Source of the DNA: Gibbula magus
Taxonomy: Eukaryota; Mollusca; Gastropoda; Trochida; Trochidae
Direction: 5' to 3'
Assembly: GCA_936450465.1 (NCBI GenBank)
Contig: OW388300.1
Location: forward strand, 48,907,378 to 48,971,377
DNA: 64,000 nt
In this document: positions 46,501-56,987 of the stretch, one piece after another
Layout: each line of letters starts with the position of its first letter
Numbering within the stretch: the stretch's first letter is position 1
The notes under the pieces: generated by a model
Databases searched by the model: none
Seen by the model: only the letters and a program-made list of their open reading frames with translations
What the model was told of the DNA's origin: nothing
Made by a program: the position numbers and the translations under genes

Positions 46501-46728
46501 TTCCACAATGGTAAAATGTTCACCACCAGACTCCGAGATCATGATACCTGGAGCGGAGGCAACTGTGCAGACAATCACAGGGGTGGCTGGTGGTACGGTT
46601 ACTGTGCGAATGTGCACTTGAACGGGGTGTATAACGAGACGGAATATGGAGATGGGATAACCTGGTATAGATGGCATGGTCCTAGATACTCTTTGAAGTG
46701 GGTTGAGATGAAACTTAAACCTAATTAA
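31273..46728 (+). CDS. Secreted PAN/apple-like + fibrinogen-related domain protein (five exons, 365 aa)
   Basis: Joining 31273..31597, 33299..33567, 44025..44121, 46043..46207 and 46487..46728 gives one open frame of 365 codons plus TAA; splice phases are 1, 0, 1, 1 and agree at every junction. Residues 1-~25 are a signal peptide, ~45-107 a Cys-rich PAN/apple-like module (Cys 60, 64, 70, 82), 112-156 an extra copy of the first FReD subdomain and 157-365 a complete fibrinogen domain. Known FReD proteins (ficolins, tachylectins, molluscan FREPs) are secreted lectins that bind acetylated or other glycans; PAN modules bind protein or carbohydrate. A role as a secreted recognition lectin is therefore inferred, not shown. 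The gene spans 15.5 kb; intron 2 holds a large minisatellite and the last two exons are duplicated downstream. The domain order differs from Ig-containing snail FREPs. Confidence 0.88.
32393..32440. repeat. Short hairpin GATATCAGGACTCTTT / AAAGAGTCCTGATATC
   Basis: A 16-bp perfect stem with a six-base loop; weaker pairing continues outward (TGTCCTG / CAAGGACA). It lies in intron 1. Confidence 0.8.
32585..32725 (-). mobile_element. tRNA-derived SINE, copy 1
   Basis: On the minus strand a tRNA-like head (GGTAAGCTGTTGGTACAG ..) leads to a good Pol III B-box, GTGGGTTCAAATCCTGC, then GAAAAAGTACAAT and GAAGGTACTGTTATCCCA. The same order is found at 43575..43710. The shared body and B-box support a SINE. 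The tRNA of origin is not identified. Confidence 0.6.
32876..33016. mobile_element. 141-bp hairpin MITE in intron 1
   Basis: TTACTACCATAGTTT..GGGAAATAC on the left pairs with GTATTTCCC..AAACTATGGTAGTAA on the right; pairing continues to a loop near GCCTCGG. No coding content. Confidence 0.85.
33299..33567 (+). CDS. FReD gene exon 2: duplicated N-terminal FReD subdomain
   Basis: Acceptor TTTCTTTCCAG|AG, donor ACG|GTAAGC, phases 1 in and 0 out. It encodes two tandem copies, 45 codons apart, of the first fibrinogen subdomain: [20 protein letters not shown].. and [20 protein letters not shown]... Each ends in VYCDM..GG/D-GWTV. The first copy runs through WTVVQ straight into the Asp-Cys of the second, so the repeat is an in-frame 135-bp exonic duplication. 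Other FReD proteins have one such subdomain. The copies are clearly related but diverged at many codons, so the duplication is not very recent. Cys 113/143 and 158/188 would each form one disulphide. Confidence 0.92.
34318..42452 (+). repeat. ~8.1-kb minisatellite, 48-bp unit, about 165 copies, with higher-order repeats
   Basis: The basic unit is GGGAGTTACTAAGACGGAGT followed by GCCCAAGGGTGTATACCAGG and GGAATAGT, 48 bp, seen for example at 34331, 34379 and 34427. Variants add 2 bp (GGAATATAGT) or 4 bp plus changes (GGATGGATAGAG..AGACAGACGG), or have GGCCGGAGT or GCTAAGACGG. Higher-order blocks are clear: 36284..36466 equals 36733..36915 (offset 449) and both sequences around 34936 and 36294 recur at offset 2855. 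The right part (about 41.1..42.4 kb) carries a different, more diverged set of variants. The 48-bp period has no stop in several frames on both strands, giving spurious 16-residue repeat proteins. Confidence 0.97.
42453..43574. other. Intron 2, no further feature recognised
   Basis: AT-rich intronic sequence after the minisatellite. Nothing supported. Confidence 0.5.
43575..43710 (-). mobile_element. tRNA-derived SINE, copy 2
   Basis: It shares GGGATAATACTACCTTCAA-like, TTGTACTTTTTCGG, AACCCACACCCTCG and AAGCTGTTGGTACAGT with 32585..32725 in the same order. The B-box here is slightly decayed (minus strand GTGGGTTTGAATC). Confidence 0.6.
44025..44121 (+). CDS. FReD gene exon 3: fibrinogen domain middle segment
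   Basis: 97 nt, phase 0 in and 1 out, encoding [20 protein letters not shown] then [13 protein letters not shown]. This is the most conserved FReD segment. Donor TTGG|GTGAGT is good. The exon lies 386 bp upstream of the duplicated block, so it exists once and must serve both sets of terminal exons if both are used. Confidence 0.92.
44242..44745. mobile_element. TTAA-type TIR element (MITE family), 504-bp member, intron 3
   Basis: The left end AGGCGCTGTCGCACG and the right end CGTGCTACAGCGCCT are inverted. TTAA flanks the left and TTAC the right. The interior differs from the 16-kb and 62-kb copies. The duplication breakpoint at 44507 falls inside it, so copy B carries only the right portion (to about 49234). 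Confidence 0.7.
45243..45395 (+). repeat. Old interspersed 'GTGACC' repeat, copy in intron 3
   Basis: TACGAAAGGCTGCAGGAAGC, CTGAAATGTTGTGTACAGAC, CTGTGACCCTGTGA and GGGTCACAGGAGCC, the same order as at 3268..3420. Duplicated at 49732..49884. Confidence 0.65.
45641..45790 (+). mobile_element. SINE-like GAGGTGAGGTGA repeat, copy 2
   Basis: A shorter relative of 29858..30130. It lies in intron 3 and is carried along in the tandem duplication (50130..50279). Confidence 0.65.
46043..46207 (+). CDS. FReD gene exon 4 (copy A)
   Basis: Acceptor TTTTATTTCAG, donor AGAG|GTAAAT, phase 1 in and out, 165 nt. It encodes [20 protein letters not shown] and on to [11 protein letters not shown], the fibrinogen segment leading to the calcium-binding loop. 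The upstream open frame from 45904 is intron read-through. Confidence 0.92.
46487..46728 (+). CDS. FReD gene exon 5, terminal (copy A)
   Basis: After acceptor AATGTTCCAG; 242 nt ending in TAA. It encodes residues 287-365: [19 protein letters not shown] (calcium-loop region, where the first Asp of the usual DRDND is Leu), GNC 312 and C 325 (the C-terminal disulphide), [21 protein letters not shown] and [13 protein letters not shown]. The CHxSNLNG ligand-pocket stretch of many FReDs is CANVHLNG here. AATAAA near 47008 is a possible polyadenylation signal, weakly supported. Confidence 0.93.
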
Positions 46729-47146
46729 TTGATGGAATCTAAGTTGAGTGGTTGTAATTTAGGGTGTGACTGAATGACTAATGCCAATGTATTTCCTGAG
46801 ATGGTAGATCCTAAGTGGATGGAATCGGCTGGACAAAGTTGAAAAAAACCCAGTTTCATATTGGTACTCTGATATGTGGCTTATCAGGTGTCACTGAATA
46901 ATCTTATGGCCTGAACTTGTTAATTTTATAGCAAATATCCTTCTTCCTAACCTTTAACCTAAATCCTAAGGTTTGACGCTACATGAAATAATGATATTTA
47001 CAAAGTAATAAATATCTATTAAAGATGGTATTTACAAGATATTTATTATTTTGTAAACATTTGTAAAGCTTTGTAAAGCTTTGTAAATATCATCTTTAAT
47101 AACGTTTAAAAGTTTTGTAAATATCATCTTTGACTTTGAATAACAA

Positions 47147-47850
47147 ATATTACTTTTGGTGAAAACTTTGATTAAAATAATGACCTTGATGAAGAAAAAA
47201 TGTCTTTGAAAAAATTGACTTTGAAAACATGATTTTGAATAAAAAAAAAGACTTTAATGAGAAAAATGAATTTTATGAAAAATGACTTTGATGAAGAAAA
47301 ATTATCTTTGATTAAAAAATTTACTTTGATGAAAACATGACTTTGAATAAAAAAGAGACTTAAATGAGAAAAATGAATTTGATGAAATAATTATTTTGAT
47401 TAAAAAAGCGAGTTTGATGGATAAAAATGAATTTGATGAAAAAATTATTTTGATTAAAAAAGCGACTCTGATGGATCAAAATTACTTTGATGAAGAAAAA
47501 TGATCTATAATGAAAACATTTACTTTGATGAAAACATGACTTTGAATTAAAAAAATAACTTTTGATGAAAAAAAAAATTGGATGAAAAAATGATTTTGAT
47601 TTTAAAAAATGACTTTGATGGAAACATCTGACTTTGATGAAGAACAAAATCTTTGATGAAAAACTTGACTTTGACGAAAACATGACATTGAATAAAAAAA
47701 CAAACAACATTTGATAAAAAAGATGAATTTCATGAGAAAAATGACTTTAATGAAACAAATATTTTGATTTAAAAGAAAATGACTTTGATGAAGAACAAAT
47801 ATCTTTGATTACAAATAGGACTTTGATGATAAACATTACTTTGATTAATG
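47147..47850 (+). repeat. Degenerate AT-rich tandem repeat (GACTTTGATGAAAAA-type), copy A
   Basis: Irregular repeats of (A)TGACTTTGATGAA(G)AAAAA with units of roughly 20-30 bp. The minus strand is open for over 100 codons (Phe/Ile/Lys/His-rich), which is a product of the repeat and not a gene. The second copy is at 51636..52339. Confidence 0.9.
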
Positions 47851-48300
47851 CGCCAGGTGTTGTATATGTTGAGCTGAAGGGTGAGAGAAGAGAGCGTGTG
47901 TATGTCAGAGGGGGTGAAGTTGTGAGGGTGGCTGGTTTGGAGGGTGAAGGAGAATGTGGGTGTCAGGCTCCAGTTGTTGAACTGAAAGGTGAGAGATGAG
48001 AGCCTATGTGTATATCAGAGGGGGTAAAGTTGAGAGGGTGACTGGCTTTGAGGGGAAGAGGAATTGTGTGTGTGTGTGGGGGGGGGGGGGGGGGGGGGGG
48101 GGTTCAGAGGGGGTGTGGGTGTTGTGACGGTAGTTGTGACGGGGGCTGGCTTGGAGGGGGAGGGATATTTTGGGTGTCAGGCGCCAGGTGTTCAGCTGAT
48201 GGGTCAGAGAAGGGATGTGTATGTCAGAGGGGTACAGTTGAGAGGGGGAGGCTGGCTTGGAGGAGAAGGAGAATTGTGGATGGTACCCTGGCGGGCGCCG
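47850..48300 (+). repeat. G-rich minisatellite with 25-base poly-G run (copy A)
   Basis: Diverged ~100-120 bp units with GCGCCAGGTGTT, GGTGAGAGAAG, GTGTATGTCAGAGGGG, GTTGAGAGGG, GGCTGG..TTGGAGGG and GGAGAATTGTGG. Poly-G occupies 48078..48102 after (GT)6. The strand asymmetry is extreme and several G-runs could form quadruplexes. The second copy is at 52339..52791. Confidence 0.88.
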
Positions 48301-50531
48301 GTAGTATTATATTTCAATAAGCCATTCATGCATCCGGTGAGGAGGATGGTGAGTCTGGAGATCGTGTATGTGCGGGGTTTCAGTGATATGCATGTACCTG
48401 TGTGTTGTATATCAAAACAACCAGTGCTTAACGAGACATCCCTATCGGCATTAAGTAACATGTGTATTCGTTGTTCCACCCGTTCCACAGATTACTCAGA
48501 GTAATAAAACAAATCACATCACCTAATTGCCTGAGTACCAACATTGCACATATCACTTAAGCATGTCTACAATAATTAGGATAAACATTTCAAAATGAAG
48601 GGCTTACTATAAACTACGAGGACTAGATTAAACTAGAAGGAGGATGTATTTATATGTATTTCAATAAAATAAAGGCATTGATAAAATCGCTATGGTAATA
48701 TCATCTAAATACTGTTCCTGAATACAGAGACATACATAGAAACTGTGGTTGATTAACAGTACATGATAAATTTACAAACCCAAACAGTAATAAAAGTATT
48801 TATAAATTCATAATTCTTACTGTGAAATACCAAATTAGTTTTATTCATTCGGAAATATTGCTATATTTTATTTTAATTCTCTTCCAGCTTAACTAAACAT
48901 ATTGGAAAAGGCTGTCATGAACTTCTAAATCAATATATTTCTCCAAAAAGAAAAATCAATATAAAATTCATATAGTTCTCAAAGAGCATAACATAGTTAA
49001 CCATCAGGATGTCTGAAATCGCACATGACACCTACCTATCTACTTCTCACACTGAGGACTTCCACACAATCGTCGCTTTATACGTTACACCATTTCCTTG
49101 CAATACCGATCAGTCACCGTTTTCAATGGATGCTGCTTATAGGGTCATGCAATGAGATCCTTTACACTCTAAAGTTTTAATAATGAAAGGAAAATTTGAG
49201 AATAAAAATATGCAAAGAACGTGCTACAGCGCCTTTACGCCTTTGAAGTCATCCTGCTCGACCGTGTCAAGGCTCCTCAAAATCTCATGATGTCATGATG
49301 CCCCTGTTGGAGCAGGAAGCTTTGAATTGGGAAATCAGTTTTGGTACTATCACTAGTAGAAAATATCTAAATTCGCCGATTTTCTTTCACTGCAACTCCT
49401 TATACTGTTTTCAATTCATATCACCAAATCGCAAAATATTCACTGACTTTGGCATGTTATGGCCTCATAGTAAATTATGTGGCAAGCATCCCTTGATGGG
49501 GCCCGTACATATCCCGTTTAGGGTGGGGGCAATCTTTTGCTGTCAAAAGAATTTTGTTTTATCGTGCGAGTAGTATGGGCAAGTGACACATTCGTGTTGA
49601 TTCCAAAAATATGGTTTGGGTTTCGACTAGATAACATGGTCACATGCTAAAGGTCTTAAGTAGAGTCATAATTAGCACTTAATGGTTAAAATAGTGTTGT
49701 ACTTCATATTGATTAACTTTCTGATATTTTCTTCTCCAGTACGAAAGGCTGCAGGAAGCTGAAATGTTGTGTACAGACTTCTTGGCACATGGGGAATCTG
49801 AATTGTATATTCTGTGACCCTGTGAATCCAAGTATGGGTCACAGGAGCCACAACATTAAAACCTGTTTTCGTCTTCATCTCATTTACACAGAGAACTTGA
49901 AATTTGTTAAACCTCTAACAAATACTTACAATACTTACATTTTGAAACTTTTGAGGAACAGTGCCAATGACTCTATTTTTCGAACCAACACACACTATTT
50001 GATGTGTCACTTTCCTTTACTACTCGGATGATAAACGTTTCTGCTGACATCAAAACCCCCTCGCCCAGGGTTGTTCCGGGGCCTATCGTGGGGATGCATG
50101 CCAATGTCAGTGCACATTTTGCGATTTAGTGATATGAGGTGAGGTGATATTGGGTTTAATGTCGCTTTCAAGATGATTTCACTTATAACCAGGCAGGAAC
50201 TAGCACCAATCCTGAATAACATTTATGTTCAGCAGACAAAGTTGCCTAGCCTCTGGCGAACTCCGAATCTCTTAATTGAAACCCGAAAGAGCTAACACTA
50301 TTCTGACACTTTATTGAAATATTTATATGATAAACAAGAGATTGAAGGCGGAACGTTAACTATTCGAAACTAGAATGCTTGTATAAGTATATTTGGGGTA
50401 TATGGCCGATATACGAATAAATGATGATGGTGATGATGATGATGGTGATCATTGTAGATGTGTTTACTTCAGTGAAAAAGACACAAGAACTGCATTTGAT
50501 AATTTCATAATTTATTTGTGTTTTATTTCAG

Positions 50532-50696
50532 GAAATGATAATATCTATCGCATAACTTCTCAAATGTCTTACAAACTAAGAATTGACATGAGGGATCAGG
50601 AGGACCAATCAGGATACGCCACGTACTCCACATTCAATATTGCAAACGAGGCTAACAACTACCGTCTCACGGCAATGGTATACAACGGAGACAGAG
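50532..50696 (+). CDS. FReD exon 4, copy B
   Basis: Sequence-identical to 46043..46207, with the same splice sites (TTTTATTTCAG and AGAG|GTAAAT). It could be joined to exon 3 if copy A exons are skipped, giving the same protein from a longer pre-mRNA. It has no exon 3 of its own. Confidence 0.85.
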
Positions 50697-50975
50697 GTAA
50701 ATATATTTCAATAGAGCTAGTAAAATCGAAAATTCTAAATAAACACAAGGATTACCATAAGGTTATAGATGGTAGGAAAGAACATGTGTCATTATACATA
50801 CAAAGATACACACACCAGGCCTAAATACATTGATACACAAACACACGTGTATGGGGTGAGGCAGTCTGGATCCGCCACTGCGTCAGATAATTGGCTAGAA
50901 TATCACAACTTTTATGTTACATTGCAATAGTTATGCTTCTTCTTTGATAATGTGATGGAATGTTTAATGTTCCAG

Positions 50976-51217
50976 GGGATTCACTCAGCTTCCACAATGG
51001 TAAAATGTTCACCACCAGACTCCGAGATCATGATACCTGGAGCGGAGGCAACTGTGCAGACAATCACAGGGGTGGCTGGTGGTACGGTTACTGTGCGAAT
51101 GTGCACTTGAACGGGGTGTATAACGAGACGGAATATGGAGATGGGATAACCTGGTATAGATGGCATGGTCCTAGATACTCTTTGAAGTGGGTTGAGATGA
51201 AACTTAAACCTAATTAA
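50976..51217 (+). CDS. FReD exon 5, terminal, copy B
   Basis: Sequence-identical to 46487..46728, including the stop. It is a spare terminal exon that can diverge or serve as an alternative end, or is an assembly artefact. Confidence 0.85.
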
Positions 51218-51635
51218 TTGATGGAATCTAAGTTGAGTGGTTGTAATTTAGGGTGTGACTGAATGACTAATGCCAATGTATTTCCTGAGATGGTAGATCC
51301 TAAGTGGATGGAATCGGCTGGACAAAGTTGAAAAAAACCCAGTTTCATATTGGTACTCTGATATGTGGCTTATCAGGTGTCACTGAATAATCTTATGGCC
51401 TGAACTTGTTAATTTTATAGCAAATATCCTTCTTCCTAACCTTTAACCTAAATCCTAAGGTTTGACGCTACATGAAATAATGATATTTACAAAGTAATAA
51501 ATATCTATTAAAGATGGTATTTACAAGATATTTATTATTTTGTAAACATTTGTAAAGCTTTGTAAAGCTTTGTAAATATCATCTTTAATAACGTTTAAAA
51601 GTTTTGTAAATATCATCTTTGACTTTGAATAACAA

Positions 51636-52339
51636 ATATTACTTTTGGTGAAAACTTTGATTAAAATAATGACCTTGATGAAGAAAAAATGTCTTTGAAA
51701 AAATTGACTTTGAAAACATGATTTTGAATAAAAAAAAAGACTTTAATGAGAAAAATGAATTTTATGAAAAATGACTTTGATGAAGAAAAATTATCTTTGA
51801 TTAAAAAATTTACTTTGATGAAAACATGACTTTGAATAAAAAAGAGACTTAAATGAGAAAAATGAATTTGATGAAATAATTATTTTGATTAAAAAAGCGA
51901 GTTTGATGGATAAAAATGAATTTGATGAAAAAATTATTTTGATTAAAAAAGCGACTCTGATGGATCAAAATTACTTTGATGAAGAAAAATGATCTATAAT
52001 GAAAACATTTACTTTGATGAAAACATGACTTTGAATTAAAAAAATAACTTTTGATGAAAAAAAAAATTGGATGAAAAAATGATTTTGATTTTAAAAAATG
52101 ACTTTGATGGAAACATCTGACTTTGATGAAGAACAAAATCTTTGATGAAAAACTTGACTTTGACGAAAACATGACATTGAATAAAAAAACAAACAACATT
52201 TGATAAAAAAGATGAATTTCATGAGAAAAATGACTTTAATGAAACAAATATTTTGATTTAAAAGAAAATGACTTTGATGAAGAACAAATATCTTTGATTA
52301 CAAATAGGACTTTGATGATAAACATTACTTTGATTAATG
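51636..52339 (+). repeat. Degenerate AT-rich tandem repeat, copy B
   Basis: Duplicate of 47147..47850. Confidence 0.9.
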
Positions 52340-52791
52340 CGCCAGGTGTTGTATATGTTGAGCTGAAGGGTGAGAGAAGAGAGCGTGTGTATGTCAGAGG
52401 GGGTGAAGTTGTGAGGGTGGCTGGTTTGGAGGGTGAAGGAGAATGTGGGTGTCAGGCTCCAGTTGTTGAACTGAAAGGTGAGAGATGAGAGCCTATGTGT
52501 ATATCAGAGGGGGTAAAGTTGAGAGGGTGACTGGCTTTGAGGGGAAGAGGAATTGTGTGTGTGTGTGGGGGGGGGGGGGGGGGGGGGGGGGGGTTCAGAG
52601 GGGGTGTGGGTGTTGTGACGGTAGTTGTGACGGGGGCTGGCTTGGAGGGGGAGGGATATTTTGGGTGTCAGGCGCCAGGTGTTCAGCTGATGGGTCAGAG
52701 AAGGGATGTGTATGTCAGAGGGGTACAGTTGAGAGGGGGAGGCTGGCTTGGAGGAGAAGGAGAATTGTGGATGGTACCCTGGCGGGCGCCG
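52339..52791 (+). repeat. G-rich minisatellite with 27-base poly-G run (copy B)
   Basis: Duplicate of 47850..48300; poly-G at 52567..52593 is two bases longer than in copy A. Confidence 0.88.
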
Positions 52792-53491
52792 GTAGTATTA
52801 TATTTCAATAAGCCATTCATGCATCCGGTGAGGAGGATGGTGAGTCTGGAGATCGTGTATGTGCGGGGTTTCAGTGATATGCATGTACCTGTGTGTTGTA
52901 TATCAAAACAACCAGTGCTTAACGAGACATCCCTATCGGCATTAAGTAACATGTGTATTCGTTGTTCCACCCGTTCCACAGATTACTCAGAGTAATAAAA
53001 CAAATCACATCACCTAATTGCCTGAGTACCAACATTGCACATATCACTTAAGCATGTCTACAATAATTAGGATAAACATTTCAAAATGAAGGGCTTACTA
53101 TAAACTACGAGGACTAGATTAAACTAGAAGGAGGATGTATTTATATGTATTTCAATAAAATAAAGGCATTGATAAAATCGCTATGGTAATATCATCTAAA
53201 TACTGTTCCTGAATACAGAGACATACATAGAAACTGTGGTTGATTAACAGTACATGATAAATTTACAAACCCAAACAGTAATAAAAGTATTTATAAATTC
53301 ATAATTCTTACTGTGAAATACCAAATTAGTTTTATTCATTCGGAAATATTGCTATATTTTATTTTAATTCTCTTCCAGCTTAACTAAACATATTGGAAAA
53401 GGCTGTCATGAACTTCTAAATCAATATATTTCTCCAAAAAGAAAAATCAATATAAAATTCATATAGTTCTCAAAGAGCATAACATAGTTAA

Positions 53492-56400
53492 GGAAAGAAA
53501 GAACCAACCTTGACTCTTATACAGGTCTAACTCAGTACCAAGTTAAAATACCAACCAATAACAGAACTTGTTAGTATGATTAACGCCTTACATGATGAAC
53601 GAATTCAATGTATTAAAAAAGGACAAAGGGAACACCCCCTTTTTATGACATACAAATTAAATGACCGACTATGGTAACAAATCACGAGCACTTCAGTTCA
53701 TGTAAGGATAATCAGGTTTAGGCTCAATACATACAAAACGAGAATGTAGCATTATTAAATAGCAAGCCAACAACACACGCTAATCTTTGCAATCAATGTA
53801 CGTGTGGCGTCACATTACAAAGTGAGAACATGAAATAACACATTGCTAAAATTGACTTCTGATAGCATGTGTAAGTCTGGAAATTGGGCGTAATGATTTG
53901 TGATGATGACTAAATTGCCTAACTACACCTGTCCAAATAAACCTTGCTAACAGATATTTGATAAGGCTAGTTAGATCTGGGGAAGATGAAGTAAATTTAA
54001 CTGTTCAGTTAGGATATCCGAATGTTTTTTTGTTGACAGTCAGCTGATAGTATTATACACTGCAATATTTAAAATAAACAATATACTTATATCATGTCAC
54101 GTTTTCGGCTGATTAACAATACTTTTTCTTAACACATTTTTGAAACCTTTGAAAGTTGATTTTAAAAGTCCATTTTCATATTGATATAAAAAAATATATT
54201 CAAATTAACGTCTCTAGTAAGCTGTAATCGAAGAGACGGTAAATGCAGACGAAAGTACTTGTACAGTAATCTAAGTTTGATTCATTTAAAATTGCACAGT
54301 TTAGTTGATCTTAACAAAGTAGCCACATAAGTCTTGCTGTTTATATCAACTAGGCAAAATAAGTTAGGGATAGTTGAATGTTTATTATTTATATTTTGTC
54401 AGTATTTCAATGATAAATTTATCATTATTTTTAATTTCAAATTTTACACATATCCTTACCTATTTTACCAGTATATGTTTACACGTTGGGCTGTACAGGC
54501 TTTTAAGTTTTATTTTGCATAAGTCTTTCAAGTCTCCATACCCTTTCATTATTTTCATCAACACAGATGTCTGTTACATTGATTACAATCTAATCCCTCT
54601 AATTTTCAAAACTCAAATCACACTTGAGTGTTTTGGTTCTCACAGTCGAATATACTCCCGTGGGAGAAATTAAGTTCATTGAGAAAGCGATGTCTCAGTT
54701 GTTAGAGGGCTTATATTGCATTCGGATATGTATTCTTGATTTAAACAGTATTTTATTTCCAAATAACATATAACGTACAAGAAATTATGAGAAGTTAAAT
54801 TGGAAAAATGATTAGCAAACAGGCTACACTGGCCCATATTAATGCTCTCCTAAAACAAACTTAAAACAAATCAGTTTGTAAATACATTTGTGGAAATACA
54901 TTAAAGTTCATACACATGCTGAGTAAACTCGTAGTAGTCAAACATAAAAAGCATATGGTACCGAACTTTATGAAAAACGGTTGGTATCATTTATGAAATT
55001 ATACATAGATTTGATCAACAATTCGTTTTCTCTATTTGACAAAAATTCGAATTAGAATAGCACGTAAAGTTATATTATAGTTATGTTTATTCTTCATCAT
55101 ATATTCCTTGGACGTCTGTCAGTTCGACATTTACTCGGAGTGTGAATACATTTGACTGTATGTACAACAAGAACACGACGGAGACATTAAGAAATGATTT
55201 TCCAAGTAGTAGTTTTTATGAGAGATGTACATATAATCATGATTAAATGCACATCATCACAGTAATAAACAACAAATCTTGTCACCCAAACACTATCTCT
55301 GTCATTATTTGGTATATTCCCATCACGTTATAAGCGTTTGTGTTACAAATTAAATTGTATCTATTCTTACTCAATGTGACCAGTCCCCAGCTTTCATTGC
55401 AAAACGACTAACGTATAAAGGACATTTGGTAAAATGATGGACTAGATATGTTAATGTAAGTGTAATCCCCTTTTATAAATCTTAAATAATAGGGCAGCCA
55501 AGGGCTTATATAGCGTGTTTGTAAAGTCATGTTTAAATAAATTGATGGTTGAACGTTTAGCATGCATGTTGTTCGCTATCCTTACATAGAACAACCGTCT
55601 TAAAATGTTCTTATCAACTAGTTTATTATTGAGTTTAAGTGGAAGACGGCTACGTATATAGATAAATACAAAATGGTGTTCTTAAAAATGAATGCGAATT
55701 TTGTATACGGGTATTGATCAAAGAGGAGACTACTTTCATCAGAGTCGACGAATAAACACTTGAATATACATACAACAATCACGAATACACACCCTTGTTC
55801 ACCCCAGCGAGTCAACCTAAAGGCGGTAATTCGGGTCATAAAACAGTGAGTCACTTTGTGTAATACACAAAATACTTGCAAGTTAATTAAAATGTGACAA
55901 CTGTATCTCCCACAATTTTGGTAATATTTATCTTACTTGTAATACTTTTGTTTCAAATTGTTTCATAATGATATTTATTTCTACTTATTTTACTGGTTAG
56001 TGTGGTCCAATAAATGTTAAACTTTGTTGACACAAAAGTATTAAGCATATCTAACAATATCAAACTAGTTGTTTTCTTAACTATTTGGAAATTGCATATC
56101 TAATAATTCTTTTATGTTTTCGTACATGTTTATATTTTCAACAGCATATTCGCTCGCCTGTTGAAGCACTGCATAATCAATATTTACTGTATATTGATTA
56201 TGTGTGTGTATAAGGTGTTAATTCATGCGTGTCAATTCATTCATTCATTCCCTCTGTCCGTTATCTTTGAAATATATTTAAACTAAATATTTCTATGTAA
56301 ATCCATCTAAGTAAAGCATGTATTAGTTGTAACCATCCCCAACTATAAAAGTTATTAGATCGTTGTCGTTATACTTGAAAAGAAATTTGACTGTTTGAAT

Positions 56401-56875
56401 GAAGTATATAATATGCGCACTGTGTGCAGTCATTTTGCATTAGTAACTTGGGTCACGTGGCTCCAAATGCAAATAAACTTGTCACTCACTTGAAATATAA
56501 GGATGCTATAATTCTAGAAATTTGGCAGTTAAAGTCTGTTATAATGTATCTAATTGTCTACACCATTTTAACCTTATAAAGGACTGTCTAGAAAAATGCT
56601 TTTGGGGATTATTTGAAATCGGCTGCAAACGTCTACCCAAAATGTGACTCTCTATCTGGAAACTTCTAGTTACGTTTGCCAGATCTTACTAAAGAGGAAG
56701 CATTTGCGAGAATAGGGCTGCCAGTGATATATTCAAATTACACAACAGAAAACAAAGACATACTGTAATTATATGCAAATAAGCTCATAGAAGAAAATTT
56801 TAATATACAGAACTACAAAAGACGCATGTAATATGTCTAAACTATAGATAAATGCCGAATTTATAAATGAATTAA
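53492..56875. other. No gene recognised
   Basis: 3.4 kb of AT-rich sequence. Open frames are short and without motifs (for example 54374..54673 and minus 55618..55881). Confidence 0.5.
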
Positions 56876-56906
56876 ACATGAACATGAACATGAACATGAA
56901 CATGAA
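56876..56906 (+). repeat. (ACATGA)n hexamer, five copies
   Basis: Five tandem ACATGA units just before the TTAA-flanked element. Confidence 0.9.
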
Positions 56907-56987
56907 TTAAAATGTCTAATCACTCGACACAAATTTTATTCACTGCGTCCACAATCTAACAATAAGAGGGTCATCTCAAAGTCTTAA

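Larger units (their letters stand above)
44507..48995 (+). repeat. 4489-bp tandem duplication, copy A
   Basis: Every landmark in this block recurs 4489 bases later with no difference I can find, except the poly-G run (25 against 27). It includes FReD exons 4 and 5, a SINE-like repeat, an AT-rich and a G-rich minisatellite. GTTAA begins copy A, lies at the A/B junction (48996..49000) and follows copy B (53487..53491), a 5-bp microhomology typical of break-repair or template-switch duplication. Confidence 0.97.
48996..53486 (+). repeat. 4491-bp tandem duplication, copy B
   Basis: Direct repeat of 44507..48995, head to tail, with two extra G in the poly-G run as the only difference noticed. It contains FReD exons 4 and 5 again but no exon 3 and no 5' part of the gene. 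The near-perfect identity means it is either very recent or an assembly duplicate. Confidence 0.95.

Noticed and set aside
47360..47710. 116-codon minus-strand frame rich in Phe, Lys and His
   Set aside because: It is a translation of the AT-rich GACTTTGATGAA repeat, and it recurs identically in the duplicate copy.
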